From positions 5,846,001-5,910,000 of the forward strand of contig NC_089241.1 in NCBI RefSeq assembly GCF_000512585.2: a DNA stretch of 64,000 bases, read 5' to 3'. This document shows positions 1 to 10,849 of the stretch, one piece after another. The notes under the pieces were generated by a model that was not told the origin of the DNA, searched no databases, and was given only the letters and a program-made list of their open reading frames with translations. The position numbers and the translations under genes were made by a program. This DNA is from Kwoniella bestiolae CBS 10118 (Eukaryota; Basidiomycota; Tremellomycetes; Tremellales; Cryptococcaceae). The number at the start of each line of letters is the position of its first letter. The first letter of the stretch is position 1.

Positions 1-936
1 CCGAATGACCAAGTGTCGGAGGAGAAGAACAGGGAACACAGCAAAGGTGTGATGAATGTACCGATCAGATTACCTAGGACATTGTGTCAGTTATACGCGG
101 CGTCGTTTTCACGTGAGATCGCGAAGAATCAAACAAGGTCTTAGGCAAGAGCGACGTTTATTGGGAAAACTCGGAGTTGGGAGAAACCGGAGAAAGAGGA
201 ACAGGACTCACCAATACAAACCTCAATAGTCGCACTCTCTGTACTCCCCCCAGCAGCCCTAGTCATCGTAATATTCGAAGCCACCGTCGTAGGCATAACC
301 CCCATAACTACCAATCCAGCCAATACGTACTTATCTATCGCCCCATCATCGGAGTTGCCCTGCGACGCATTAACGATATTGACGATGGCGAATACGACTG
401 CAGGGAAGAAGAGGAAGCTGAATAGTTGGGTGAAGAGGTGTAATTTCCAGTTTCGTATTTGCTGGTATAGTGCTTTTGTGGATAGGGTTAGGCCTGTGAT
501 GAGGAATATGAGGGAGATGGCACCGTATTTGATTGAGTATTCTGATTTTATCACTGTGGATATGAAATCATTATGGACGATTTAGAGGATGAGATGAATG
601 GTGAGATAAGATGGCGTGTTTTGGACAATTGAGTTTGGGTTATCGTATTCAGATAAAAGGGGATAGGACAAGGTTTTGGAGCACATCAGCAAGCTACTAG
701 ATAATCAGAGGTAGAACAGGCTCACCCCCTCCATCGGCAGCTACGTTAGGAAACCTCCAAGCTAGAACTATCGATACGCCTATACCGATAAGAAACCAAT
801 TATCCAGCAGGAAGCCCAGAATCTTATACGGGTGATACCACCCCCGCCTTTCCTTCTTCGGTATCTCCTCGATATCGAGCTTGTTCTGTTGGATGCTCAT
901 GGGAAGATGAGATTCTTGACTGGCTGATGTTGACAT
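1..936 (-). CDS. RCH1: SBF-like (RCH1-type) membrane transporter, 5' part
   Basis: Integral membrane protein of the bile acid:sodium symporter superfamily, SBF-like branch; fungal RCH1 proteins sit in the plasma membrane and damp calcium uptake (family knowledge). The start codon is at 936. Exon 1 carries a basic, proline-rich cytosolic stretch followed by a helix (LGFLLDNWFLIGIGVSIVLAW), the usual N-terminus of this family. A short intron follows, and exon 2 reads IKSEYSIKYGAISLIFLITG and then TLSTKALYQQ, the typical second helix and loop. A further helix pair with VMGVMPTTVASN matches the conserved 'PTT' region. Another intron begins near 210, and the gene runs off the left edge, so the stop codon is not seen. 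It faces away from the next gene in the same orientation as VPS54. The family call is firm; the RCH1 ortholog assignment is inference. Confidence 0.8.
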
Positions 937-1374
937 GTTGATAAGGACGTAAACATGGGGCTTGGCGGATGATTCCAGTGTTGTTGATCCCGAATAAGAG
1001 ATACTTTAGTACCGTATCTTCGAAATTTGCTGTTATTCACAGGTGTATACAGAGATGATTCATGGACTATTGATAATTGTTGACAGTATGAACAAGAGTC
1101 TTCGAATGAGATATGATGTTGGAATGTCGAGATCACATCACACATCTCATGACGAAAAAAGTCGAAAACATCATCTCCAATCCACTTCGGACTTGACCGG
1201 CTCTGTCATTCAAGTGCAGAACCAAACAATCAAAATCAGAATCAAAATCAAACGTTGTCGCTCTACTATCATCGCATTGGAGAGATAGACCATGTCCAGA
1301 ACATCATGGCAGTGCATTATGCGTTACTCTACTCGTACGTTATGATACATTCTACTCTATATACACACTGCATC
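937..1374. other. Intergenic, no gene seen
   Basis: This holds the upstream region of the SBF-like gene and the 3' flank of VPS54. Both genes lie on the minus strand. The only visible pattern is a short run of CAAAATCA/GAATCA hexamers near 1228-1255. Open frames here are short and use no recognisable motif. Confidence 0.6.
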
Positions 1375-4300
1375 TCATTTCTCAGGTGGGGGTGGAGGTG
1401 GTGTCGGTAGTTCTGATTCATCTTTTCCAGGTGGATTGGGCGATTCTTTCGTCGGTATTTCCGGGGCTTGGTCGTCTACATTGATTTTTGATGGGGCTGG
1501 TACGTCTGGTACGTCTGTTGGTGTCTCGACTATAGATTCAGACTCGACGGCCGAAGGTGAATTGTCCGCTTTCCTCGCTTCATCCGATTCCACGGCTCCT
1601 TTCGTTTCTTCCGTTGGGCCAGCTGGCTCACCATTCACTTTCTCATCGAAAACTTCACCCGTCTTCTCCTCTATCACCTTGTCGCCCTCTACTTTCTGTC
1701 TCTCAATCTGATTGTCCTTTACATCCCCTCCAGTCAGCCCCTCACCATCCTCGTCTTCATCCCCTTCCTGTTCCTTGACTTCCTCGTCTACCTCACCAGA
1801 CGAAACACCCTTCTGCGATCCATTCCTCCTCAAGAACCCACTCATAGCCTGTCCTATGGGTTTACGAGGCGTAGGTTTCTCCTTCACCACAGTTTCAAGT
1901 TTCGATACTTCTTTTCCCGATTCCGACAACGGCGTGAGGCGTATCGATATCAGTGCGACGTCTTGTAATATCCTACAGTAGACACAGCATCAGCATAAGG
2001 AGGTGTAATCAGTGAAACGAGAAAGGGTAAGAAGCACCAATGGGATCGCGCACTCACCTCTTCTTGGCCTCCTCAGACTTGAACTCAATCTTCCCGTACT
2101 CCTCACTCAGACGATGGACTATCGCACTGATCACTTCCGACATCACGGCCTAAATACACAGGATCAACCAACAATTAGCAATGCTCACACTACGCCTCGA
2201 AGATCAAGACCGGTTTGAGTGTACGAGAAAGAAAGTCGATCAAGACTCACATCGACAGTAGCGGCAGCAAGGTATTTCGACAAAACCTTATGCAGCGTTG
2301 CAGTCTCCTTTACCAACATCTCTGCGTACGGGCGAGGACCATCTTTGGAAGGTGTAGCTTCCCAATCGATTTCCTGTGAATCCCACCGTCAGTCCAACCC
2401 TTGAGATACTTCAGGGTGAGCAGACTCACTCGTAACGACCCAACATGCACGGCCAGTCGATCAGACATGATAGCTACCAATTTGGCGTGGATCTCATTTT
2501 GATGTTCTTGATAATCCTACATGAACGTCCACTGAGTCAGCTAGAGAGTATGCAATGGATCACATCTTGCCAGCTCACCCTCTTCAACTTGTCAAACTCG
2601 GTCAGCATCACAGCTTGTTTGGGACTCAGGTGCCGCCTGACGAATTCCCGGATGTATGGGGTAAGCGATATTATTATGGATAATGACTGAGACGCAAGTG
2701 CTATGCCACGTTTTAGGTTACGAATCAGCTAGCGTTTCCCATCACGACAATGCACTGGCAGGTGACATACCAAGATGTTTCGCCGTGATATTCTTCAAAC
2801 CCGCAGATCTCATCGCACCTGCCCCCAAAACTACTTGACAAGTTCTCGAATTGAAAGACTGTAGCGATGAAGCATTAGCAAGACGGCCGCTTATCTACCA
2901 CCTGGCTATGAAAAGCAGCCGGAAGATGAAAACAATTGCTCTCACTTTCAGGAACTCGATAATCCTCGACATTACATCCGTAACCACCAATTCCAAGTTA
3001 ATCACAATCTTCAAATAATCACCCAATAACACCAAGCTTTCCGAAGTAGCTTTGACCACGAAATAGTTCTTATCCTCAATATCAATCTGTTTCCTCACCG
3101 CTCCCTCTGCTTCTACTTCGCCATTCTCCTTTGGCTGGGAGGGCGGAGGTGGGATGGTACATTCGGGTGGATCAGATACAGCCGATTGGATCAGGAGGTT
3201 TACAACGTGCTGGACGTTCGGTGAGACGTCGATCTGAGTCCATTGTTCCTCTTCGACCAGTTTGGCGGATTTGGTCAGGCGGATGGAATGGTAGGTTACG
3301 AGGAATGATCGGGCCTGTCAGATCAATTTGTCATCTCAGTACAAGCTCTTATGAGGAAACAGGGCCCTTGATCCCTTTCAGACTCATGAATAGGGGGGAT
3401 GCGCGGCAAAAATAAGAAAGAGGATGTTTCTATACGTCATAAGACAGTTGACTCACCTGAGAAGCGGTAACACCCCTCAACCCCACAATCATCTTCCCAG
3501 CGATCTTCTCCGTACTCAAGATAAACTCCCAATTCTCCCTGAAGATCTCTACGAACTCCTCCAATCCCAACGAAGCATGCTGTTCAGCTCTGACAGCTAA
3601 GATCTTGGACGCTCGAGTGTGTGCTAATTCGCAGCCTGATATTATAGCGTCGTTCAGGTCAGGTATAGTCGGTTCGGGGGCGGGTGAAGAGGATTCAGAT
3701 AATGACAATCTCGGTAGGGATCTAATCAAACGAGGTCAGCTTATCTATTATGCAACTCGACATGAGAGTGACAGCTCACATGATGGATTTCAGTACCCTC
3801 TCGATCTCTTCGCCTACTTCCTGGGAGAGCTTGATCCTAGCTGTGAGAGATCTGTACATCTGTGTAGAGAGGAGAAGGAAGGAGGAATGGTCCATTGCTT
3901 GTAAAGATTGTGCGAGACTCGCTCTGAATATCCGCATTATATCAGCTAAATTAAGGAAATCAAATGGTTCTGAAGCGGCTCACCCTCTAGCTTCTGGCGG
4001 TTTATCACTATCATCTTCTTCCTGTTGTCCTACAGGTAAATGCTATATACAATACACACAGCTGATCAGCATAAACTCCATCCCAACATACCGGAGAGGA
4101 ATCTTCGACTCAACGACACTCACATTTCTCGATCCCTCCCTTATACTAATCGTAACAGCATCCCTCCAAACATTATCCACAGCCTCGACTTTCCCGCATC
4201 TCACCAAGCCAGCTAACATAGGCTCGACAGTAGCTCCAAACATCGATTTATCCATCTCCTCAGTCTCTCTCGACAGAGTTGAAAGTAGATGAGCCGACAG

Positions 4301-5600
4301 AGCATTTTCCAGCTGCGTTGCTATCTTGATGGTGAGGTCATCTATCGTCGAAGGCAACGTCGAAAAGGCAGGTAGGGTCGATAAAGGCAAGGTGGATGAT
4401 CCAGCCGAGTCCTTTCCTTCTGTTGGAGTCATACCAAACTTGTTCCACCACTTGACGATATCCTCCAAATAGCTCAAAGAGCCTTGCCAGTCCTCCTCCT
4501 CCTCCAGACGCTTTATCACCCCGACCTCCTCGTTGAGTTCACTTATATACCCCAGGTTCTTATCTATGATCTTGAGGTTATGGAGCTCATCCTGCTTTGC
4601 AATCACTTTCAAACCCTTCTGGGACTGTTTCTCGTTGATCTCTTTTAACGATTCTTGCAGATCCTTGATATTGTTCAAACACGAGTTGGATTCTGAATTG
4701 AGATCCTGAAGATTCGTCAGAGCACTGAAGAAGGAATTGGATTTCTTGGATATTTCCACTACCAGGTGACGTTCCAGTATATCAAGGTAGGTCGACAGGT
4801 TATCCTGTAATCCCTCATTATCTGGTAACGTATCGCCTAGACTCATGTTGAAATTCGGATTGGAAGAGGAAGAAGAAGAAGAGATGAGATCAGACCATGT
4901 AGATGGATTTGAAAGGTTGAATTCGTTATCGAAGAACATTGAGGGTATACCTTCCAACGACGGCAGGTCATTACTCCGTATGTTGAGATCATTGGGTATA
5001 GCTGATCTAGAGTCAAAGTCACCCAAAGAAGGAGATTTGATCCGTTCTGCATCTGAGGACGAGGCATGCGACTGGGAGGCTATGAAGGAGTCGTATAGCG
5101 GTGTGATAGATTGTAAGTATGGGTCATAATGAGACGGAGGGGGTGGTTTCTGTAGGATTGGTGGGGTGAATGGGAGGGGTGGGAGGGGTTTACGGGTGGA
5201 TCGAAGGGGGTTGGCTTTTTTGGTTGGGTGATTGAGGACTGTTGAAATGGCTATGTACGATATTGACTTGTCAGTACATGACCTCATATGACATACATAC
5301 ATGCACTGGATATTTAAGTAGTGGTATACGCAGAAGATGAGATGGAATTCGAATCTTGGACATACCATTAAAACCCCTCTTCTCAACTCCATCTTCGCTT
5401 CTAGCATTGACATCCAATTTCCAACTAACCAAATTCAACGCCCCACCGTCTATCTTCCCTATATCATAGGACGGTTGTCCGAACGAAGTATCAAGAATGG
5501 AAGGTGCAGTACCGTCCAGATCTGATAGAAACGATTCGGAAGGTGGGGGAGGTGAAGATGGAGTGGGTGTAGGGACGGATGTGGGCGGTTGAGAGGACAT
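1375..5600 (-). CDS. VPS54: GARP complex subunit VPS54
   Basis: Subunit of the Golgi-associated retrograde protein tether, which captures endosome-derived vesicles at the trans-Golgi. The start at 5600 opens a proline/serine-rich N-terminus (MSSQPPTSV). The long exon at about 4090-5230 encodes the diagnostic VPS54 N-terminal core: a helix around STYLDILERHLVVEI, then NSFFSALTNLQDLNSES and a coiled coil with LKEINEKQSQKG. The C-terminal VPS54 domain is spread over several exons; it includes ILAVRAEQHASLGLEEFVEI and NYFVVKATSESLVLLGDYLK. The gene carries many short introns. The final exon (1375-1950) adds roughly 180 residues of acidic, Pro/Glu-rich sequence ending in PPPPPPEK, beyond the folded domain. 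The exact exon set between 1960 and 2900 is not resolved here. Identification by family resemblance is strong. Confidence 0.88.
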
Positions 5601-5935
5601 CTTGGGGGGTGGGCAAGGGGACTATTGTTTGTTGTAGTGCAGACAAAATGGTTCAGTCCCGAAGGACACGGTGGGGAGGTCGCATATAGCGCTTGAGGAT
5701 GGTATGACTGATTATCAAGATGTCGTCTCTCAGATGGGAATGCAGGTTGATATGGATTATACGCGCAGTGCAGTGTCAATCTCTCATGTCAATGTCAACG
5801 AGGTGATCGATGATGAGCAGAACCACGCGTCGACAACGTGCGCCTTAAACCTTAAAGAGGTATTTTATATCTCTTTCATCCATCTTCGTTTGGTATCACG
5901 CAAAAACGCTTGTCTTTGACGTCGGCTCAGAAAGA
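5601..5935. other. Intergenic, VPS54 promoter side
   Basis: Upstream region of VPS54. One ACGCGT hexamer lies near 5825. No gene is supported. The region ends where the tRNA relic begins. Confidence 0.5.
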
Positions 5936-6001
5936 CGAGGACCGCGCGTGCATATCCCTGACAGAAAGGAATCTACCACTGCACCAAAAAAGCACGCCGA
6001 A
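5936..6001 (-). pseudogene. Broken inverted copy of tRNA-Pro
   Basis: Read on the minus strand, 6001-5973 repeats the 5' part of the intact tRNA-Pro at 6082-6110. The match is 28 of 29 bases and covers the acceptor 5' strand, the D arm and 8 bases of 5' flank. Past the D arm the sequence diverges, although the element GGTCCTCG (the start of the T arm) recurs at 5943-5936. There is no T loop and no pairing 3' acceptor strand, so it cannot fold as a tRNA. Because flank is included, a DNA-level inverted duplication explains it better than retroposition. Confidence 0.7.
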
Positions 6002-6089
6002 CAACGCAAGGCTGTCCAGGAGAACAGACCAAGGCTCACCATTGATAGTGCCTTTTCGAGAATGTTGTTTTATGTCGCTTTTTCGGCGT

Positions 6090-6184
6090 GCTTTGTTGGT
6101 GCAGTGGTAGCATGCCCTCTTAGGGTTTTTCAGACGTTGAAAAAACTCTGGGGGTGGTCCTCGGTTCAATCCCGGGATAAGGCC
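6090..6184 (+). tRNA. tRNA-Pro (anticodon AGG), intron-containing
   Basis: A complete cloverleaf can be drawn. The acceptor is GCTTTGT with ATAAGGC. The D stem is GTGC/GCAT around AGTGGTA. The anticodon stem is CCCTC/GGGGG. The T stem is CTCGG/CCGGG around TTCAATC. The anticodon loop reads TTAGGG before the intron, giving anticodon AGG at 6122-6124. A 23-nt intron occupies 6126-6148, directly after position 37 as is normal for nuclear tRNA introns. The D-arm (A box) and T-arm (B box) promoter elements are intact, and a T5 Pol III stop follows at 6206-6210. Confidence 0.93.
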
Positions 6185-6205
6185 TTTGTTCGAAAAGAGC
6201 AATCC

Positions 6206-6210
6206 TTTTT
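6206..6210 (+). terminator. Pol III terminator of tRNA-Pro(AGG)
   Basis: A run of five T lies 22 bases after the discriminator base of the tRNA, the usual RNA polymerase III stop signal. Confidence 0.7.
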
Positions 6211-6684
6211 CGGTATAAGGCTTCCTTTTTGACAGGGAAGCTAGGTGAGCAGGGACTGGACAGTCCCTACCAAAGATCTAGCGCGATGGGTAGATCCGTC
6301 TCGCTTATTGGCAGAGGTCCCGATGGAATTCAGGTCAATCTGTTCCAGTGAGACTGACAGCACTCCTCCAGTCGCCTAGATTTTGCCCGTGACATAGAAG
6401 ACCGGCCAAAGCCTTTGCAATCCCGTAGGTGACACCATCCCGCGCGACATATGTGATTGTGGTATATGATGCATCCAAGATTCTACTTCCTGGCTCTATA
6501 GGAAATCTAGAATACAAGTATTGTCATATCTATTGGAACTCGGGTGAACAGAACTCTCCTGGACCGTAAGGTTTTGTCGTGAGGCTGCGCATGAGGAAGG
6601 CGATATCAGCTCATAAGTTCACATAACAAATATAAGATTGCTTGAATAGCGATAGGACGCAAGTAAGATAGAAGACTACGACGC
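6211..6684. other. Intergenic, no gene seen
   Basis: Lies between the tRNA and the 3' end of the complex I gene. A short perfect hairpin (GGGACT-GGAC-AGTCCC) sits at about 6251-6266. No coding or RNA gene is supported. Confidence 0.5.
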
Positions 6685-8060
6685 TTACGAGGTCAAGCCA
6701 GCAGAGTTCTCGGAAGTCTGTCTACCCGATTGAGGACCAGGTTTTGGTTTTTCACCTTTAGCCAATGTATCGAGAATCTTGATGGTGGTTTCGGGTGTGA
6801 GATCTTCGTAGAACTCGTCGCCAATTTGCATCACTACATTTTTATTCATTTGTCAGTTCCTATCTCATTTCCTCACAATGAGCCGCAATTGCGGCTTGAT
6901 AGCCAAAACTATATTTTTGAAGCACATCTTCCACGCCGAGAACTATGTTTGACATGGATCTCTCACACGCAAAGAATCTGAGTACTCACTAGGAGCATTC
7001 GAGCAAGCACCAAGACATTCAACTTCGATCAAAGTGAATTTCCCGTCCTTCGTGGTCTGTCCAGGGTGGATACCAAGGTGAGATTGAATAGTGTCCAAGA
7101 TCTTGGTAGATCCGCATCCTCCTAATTGACATGGTGTTGTGGTACAGAGTTGAAGGAAATTGGGAGCGACGGGTTCTCGGTTGTACATTGTGTAGAAAGT
7201 TGCGACCTACATGCGGAACGGAGATTGTCAGCGAGAGTACGGGAGCGGTCTCGGAGTATGGGATCCTATTCCACTACAATCTCATGCACGAGCCCTCGTG
7301 TGTCCACTTCATGTGTGAGTCCTCGTCCGAAGACGGTCGTTCCATCCTCGTTCTGTCTGTATCTCGGCTACCAGAGAGGACTTCTCCCAAGCTCTCAGAT
7401 GTGGTGATCAATCCACCTCCACAGAAAAAGCCATGAGGAAAAGTGAAACCCCTCAAGAAATCTCATGAAGTTCTCACAGCTCCGTCCCCCAGCCATCAAC
7501 TCTTCTCTTGCTTGCCGCACCGTCGACCATGTTCAACGATCCCCACCCCCTCCCCACCCCCTCAAGTCAGAAACCCCGCTCACCTCGTAAACCCTCATCT
7601 TAGGCATCTCCAACAACCTAGCCACCTCATTCATCACGCTGATACTCGTCCAACCCTTGTTTTGCCTTTGACCCAAATCCAACAATGGCATGCATGCTCC
7701 CTTCTTGTATTGCGGTGGGTATCTTGCGATGATATCATGAGCTAATTTGAGGTTTTCGGGGGTGAACTCGAATTTTATCTGCAATTTACGACTGATTAGC
7801 TTTGCTGCTTCGTATGATCAGTAAGGTGGGAATTGCGAAGGGACATTAGACGTACGGATGGATTATTGTAATCTGTGTCTCGGTGCTATAGACAGTGAGG
7901 GCAATATCAGTATGAGGGTTTGGACACGATATCAGCATAGATCTCAGCTCACCACAAAGAGCGATTCCGACCTCCTGGCGCTGGAAGATGTGATTCCTCT
8001 TCTACCTGATCTGGAAACGACTGCTCGGGTGGATGCGATAGCTGATCTTGCGAATGACAT
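6685..8060 (-). CDS. NDUFV2: NADH:ubiquinone oxidoreductase 24 kDa subunit
   Basis: Mitochondrial complex I matrix-arm subunit that carries the 2Fe-2S cluster N1a. Exon 1 (start at 8060) is an Arg/Ser-rich mitochondrial targeting sequence (MSFARSAIASTRAVVSRSGR). Then follow HRDTDYNNPS, the helical part (FEFTPENLKLAHDIIARYPP), and the thioredoxin-like domain starting VATFYTMYNREPV. All four cluster cysteines are present: CTTTPC in exon 4 and CLGAC before its end. The last exon reads QIGDEFYEDLTPETTIKILD and ends at TAA 6685-6687. Splicing supports five exons. Intron 3 (7207-7583, 377 nt) is far longer than its neighbours and holds a G-rich tract. The gene is divergent from the FMP25-type gene, with 476 bp between start codons. 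Confidence 0.95.
7541..7561 (-). other. Possible G-quadruplex motif in intron
   Basis: On the transcribed-sense strand of the complex I gene, four runs of four to five G are separated by single bases (T, A, T). The motif begins 22 nt after the 5' splice site of the 377-nt intron. The pattern fits the G-quadruplex consensus; folding is inference. Confidence 0.6.
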
Positions 8061-8536
8061 GGTGGATTACAGAGATGGATATGGAGGATGACAAGATGTA
8101 GGGAGAATGCAATGTATCAAGTGTGATTCCAATGGAGATGTCTGTGTGCGATGTGTTAACGTTGCTCGCAGAGAGTGAGCATCAGAATCAGAATCAGAAT
8201 CAACCATCGTATCGTCAATACGTTCAGTGTGGTTGGATGATGAATATTTGAATTTGGGTTTATTCGGATTTATCCCATCTTCAGCTGTCTGTTCGGTGGT
8301 CACCGCCATGAGTCGATATTCCGGAGTCTCCACAAATAACGGTAAAAAGTCAAAGATAGAGATGCAGATGACCATCGACATCGGCCAGTTAAAAGATAAC
8401 ATTCAATCGTGTATAAATAATAACCAGTCAATCTTTCTCATAGGTCCCTCAGCAACTGCACGAACAGGGGCAGCTATTAGGTTTCAGTCAGAACAGCATA
8501 ATCCTCGGCCAGTCTCAGTCGTCAACCACACTCAAC
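8061..8536. promoter_or_regulatory. Divergent promoter, complex I gene / FMP25-type gene
   Basis: A 476-bp region between two start codons pointing outward. It contains one CCAAT box (8129-8133) and a three-copy (TCAGAA) array at about 8182-8200. CCAAT is the core of the HAP-complex site used by many fungal respiratory genes (established knowledge). That it works here is inference. Confidence 0.45.
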
Positions 8537-10363
8537 ATGTCCTCATCAACCTTCCGCCGTCTCACCTCCCGATCTTTCCCCCTTCTAACAGCCTCAGCAC
8601 TCTCTTTCACACTCTACACAGTCCACACGCACTACTCTCCTTTACTAGCAGAAGCTGCCGATCCAGTATCATCCTCACTAAAGAAGCAGAAAGCCGCTAC
8701 GGCAGTACCACCCCCGTTCTCGATATATGGATGGGGAAGTAACAAGAACTTGACTTTATTCCCTGATAATCAGGTGGCAAACGTCAAGAAGCCCTTACCC
8801 CTCACTCAGCTCGGTGCTACCCCTCTGAGGGATTTGGTATTGGCAGAAGAGTACGGGGCGTGTGTAGATGCCAGGGGCGATTTGTGGATGTGGGGCAAGG
8901 GGTATGACGAGTCTGGAGAGATTGGGAAATCGCTCAAGGGGAAGGTGAGTGAGGTGTTTTATCATAGGGTCTCTCGGAAGTTCAAGATCATCCCAACTGC
9001 TATGACATGTCAATCTCAAAAATCTCTCCATTCACATTCAACCCACCTCGCTCTTTATCTAGCATCTCAATTGACTGACTGTGGTATTGCATATTCCTCT
9101 GGATAGTCCCTCAAATCCCTCGCTCCAGCTTCTTCCAAACTCTACGCCCTATCCAAGCACGGGCAGCTCTACGCCATCCCCTCGTCCAAGTCCCTCCAAT
9201 CAGATCGTCAGGACAAATCCACCCAATCATGGTGGTCCTACCTCTTCTCCACCGATCCAGGCGTAGACTTCGTCGAGCTCGCCGCCTCAGGAAGTGGTCT
9301 AGGATGGGGCGAGAAATGGGTAGATGTCTCTGTCGGTCGGAATCACCTATTAGCAGTGACCAGCAAAGGCCGGACTTTTTCTCTACCGCTGAACGAGAGG
9401 GCCAACTCCCACCGACAGCTGGGTACGAAACAGGAATTCGAAACTCCATCGATCGTACAGACTATCCTTGGGGTCGAATTCCCTTCATCAAAGGATATCA
9501 GATTCCAAACTACACTCCAGGAGATACCATCGCTCAAAGGGATCAAGATCGAACAAGTAGCTGCATCCGAGCGAACAAGTTTCGTAAGGACCAACACAGG
9601 GCATGTACTGGGATTCGGCGCCAACGAAAACGGGCAGATTGGGTTGGGATCAAGCTCGTCGGTGGATATTATCCCTGTACCTGTTGAGGTGGTATTGGCG
9701 AAGTGTTATCCCTCCGGAACGAAGATACAATGTACCGACGTCAAAGCTGGAGGGTTGACTACGTTCTTCACTATCAAGAGGTTCTTCCCTGGTAGGCAGG
9801 GGCATTTCATCGATGTGCTAGGATGTGGAAGTGGGATCAGCGGAGCGCTGGGAACGGGGATGTATACTAGTGCGACTGGAATGCCTGTTAGAGTCAAGAC
9901 GTGGGTTATGTCTCGTCCTACTCGCAATGTTTTCCATTACTGACATTTGTATGTTCGCCCATACAGAATAAGTGGTCTTCAAGAATACTCCGAGAAAGCC
10001 CAAACCTTCCTTCCCATAGGAATCCACAACCTCTCCATATCGCCCTCACTGAACACCCACGTATACGCCACGCTCGATACGGTGACACTGGCCGATGCGA
10101 AAGGAGTGCAAGAAGGAAAATACGGTAAAGACGTGATGGCATGGGGTGCGAACGTAGATTATCAAATTGGGAATGGCAAGAGGTCTTCTACGGCTATACC
10201 TCAACATCTACCTCCTCTTGGCGGGAAGCCGTCGACGGGGGCTAGTGGAGGGTTGATAGATGCGTTGAGTGGGGAGCCAAAGGAGGAGGAATCGTTGAGT
10301 TCTGGTACGGTGAGTGGTAGTCTACTCTCTTCATCTAGATTCGCTCCGGGGATAAAGAATTAG
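8537..10363 (+). CDS. FMP25: FMP25-type mitochondrial RCC1-like protein
   Basis: The N-terminus is Ser/Arg-rich (MSSSTFRRLTSRSFP) and is followed by a hydrophobic segment (residues about 15-30), consistent with import and inner-membrane anchoring. RCC1-type beta-propeller blades follow: YGWGSNKNLTLFP, LWMWGKGYDESGEIG, VLGFGANENGQIGLGSSS, VLGCGSGISGALGTG and VMAWGANVDYQIGNGK. Three exons: intron 1 at 8945-9106 (GTGAGT...TAG) and intron 2 from about 9901 to 9966, where the donor is GTGGGT. In budding yeast the homologue Fmp25 is needed for assembly of the cytochrome bc1 complex; transfer of that role here is inference from domain layout and length. The neighbour across the promoter is a complex I subunit. 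The stop codon ends at 10363. Confidence 0.8.
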
Positions 10364-10849
10364 ATCGTGTGTGGTCTGGTAATGATGTGTATGTCGATAT
10401 AGCAATCCCCAATGCCCCATTCCCGACTTCAACTGCACATCAAAAAAGCCAATGCACACGACCTGAAGGGAAATTTGATAAAACGAAGAGTCAAGTGCGA
10501 GGAGACGATGGTTGCTGGATATAACGCTTCGGTCATGTACAACAAGATCATCGAGTAGGGTAGAGAAAGAGAAGATAAATTGGAAACAGTGGGACAACTT
10601 ATTCTTGGACACAAGCAGTAGTACTGCCTTCCATGTCTAGAGGATTGATTTGCCTGCAATAACTTTCCCAAAGATTCGTGGGCAACCCAAATTTGATGTC
10701 ATAAGTATAATATAGTATGTTGAGCAGAGATGGTGCGATGGAATATGCTTGGTATATACAACTAAGTATGGACTTGTGTACAACAAATTTATGAACCTAA
10801 TCATATATACGAAATTGCCCCTCAATTCCACCTCATGGTCAGACCTCGA
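10364..10849. other. Convergent 3' flanks, no gene seen
   Basis: The 3' ends of the FMP25-type gene and the nuclease gene face each other here. The sequence near 10740-10800 is AT-rich (TATACAAC, ATATATACG), as expected for 3' untranslated and polyadenylation regions. No further gene is supported. Confidence 0.5.
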
